This document shows positions 21,233 through 21,304 of a DNA stretch of 21,304 bases, piece after piece. The position numbers and the translations under genes are program-made. Every line of letters begins with the position of its first letter. Within the stretch, counting starts at the first letter, position 1. The stretch is taken from positions 1 through 21,304 of the forward strand of contig JAEXYZ010000070.1 in assembly GCA_023405135.1 (NCBI GenBank). The letters are read 5' to 3'. This stretch comes from Bacillota bacterium (lineage in GTDB: Bacteria > Bacillota > Bacilli > Bacillales_A > Planococcaceae). A model generated the notes under the pieces. That model saw nothing but the letters and a program-made list of their open reading frames with translations, made no database searches and was not told where the DNA came from.

Positions 21233-21304
21233 TTCGACAATAAGCTACATAATATTCCTGAGGTGGAATGTTATGTATATGAAAATTGACGTAAATACAA
21301 ATAT
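21201..21304 (+). mobile_element. Possible left end of an insertion sequence (IS21-like), cut by the window edge
   Basis: TG-started terminal region with two TGTACAGT repeats, a 40-base spacer, a good GAGGTGG ribosome binding site and a new gene start. The layout is compatible with the left end of an IS21-type element ahead of istA. The rest lies outside the window, so this is a guess from structure. Confidence 0.35.
21273..21304 (+). CDS. Start of an unidentified gene, truncated by window edge
   Basis: GAGGTGG, 6 bases, then ATG, reading MYMKIDVNTN to the end of the window. A second in-frame ATG is at 21279. Too short to identify; the repeats upstream suggest a transposase. Confidence 0.5.
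   Translation, partial: MYMKIDVNTN

Overview
The window is AT-rich, low-GC Firmicutes DNA with strong AGGAGG-type ribosome binding sites. Gene content and order point to an endospore-forming member of Bacillales, in or near the Lysinibacillus/Solibacillus/Bacillus group. Read from right to left, many genes follow the order I remember for the Bacillus subtilis ykv-ykw-yku chromosome segment: ykvA, a sporulation-type sensor kinase, mhqR (ykvE), ykvS, ykwC, cheV, fadH (ykuF), darB (ykuL), ccpC, dapH (ykuQ), dapL (ykuR), with a ykuC-like transporter at the left edge. This is a compact, mostly ancestral chromosomal backbone rather than an island. The ppx-ppk pair and a GGDEF-EAL gene sit between cheV and fadH and look like lineage-specific additions.

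Left part (1-5.7 kb). A truncated MFS efflux gene (+) converges on a minus-strand series: fadH, a small two-helix membrane protein, darB (c-di-AMP-binding CBS protein), ccpC (LysR regulator of TCA genes), and the dapH-dapL operon of the acetylase branch of lysine/diaminopimelate synthesis. A tandem 26-bp repeat with a hairpin lies between ccpC and dapH.

Middle (5.9-14.8 kb, all minus). A GGDEF-EAL protein with a degenerate GGDEF site and an intact EAL site; the polyphosphate operon ppx-ppk; cheV; and a ykwC-like dehydrogenase followed by a UMF1-type MFS transporter. Most units end in clear intrinsic terminators.

Right part (14.8-21.3 kb). Short genes of the sporulation and stress type: a Spo0E-like phosphatase, a 63-codon unknown, ykvS, a CPBP-family membrane protein, an acidic lipoprotein, mhqR, an orphan soluble PAS-PAS histidine kinase, ykvA, and a yvaD-like gene broken by a T9 homopolymer. 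The last 100 bases look like the beginning of an insertion element, possibly IS21-like.

The most interesting signal is a compact unit downstream of the Spo0E-like gene. It has an extended -10 promoter, about 65 nt of RNA with a C5 anti-Shine-Dalgarno stretch, and a terminator with a UUCG loop. It looks like a small regulatory RNA, and it matches the ppk ribosome-binding region in 16 of 18 positions. Other points worth checking are a perfect 15-bp palindrome in the putative ppx-ppk promoter, a near-perfect cre site in a 700-bp gene-free region upstream of the kinase, and the frameshifted yvaD homolog. I found no CRISPR array, tRNA, rRNA or obvious defence system. All family assignments are from reading the sequence and from memory, without database searches.
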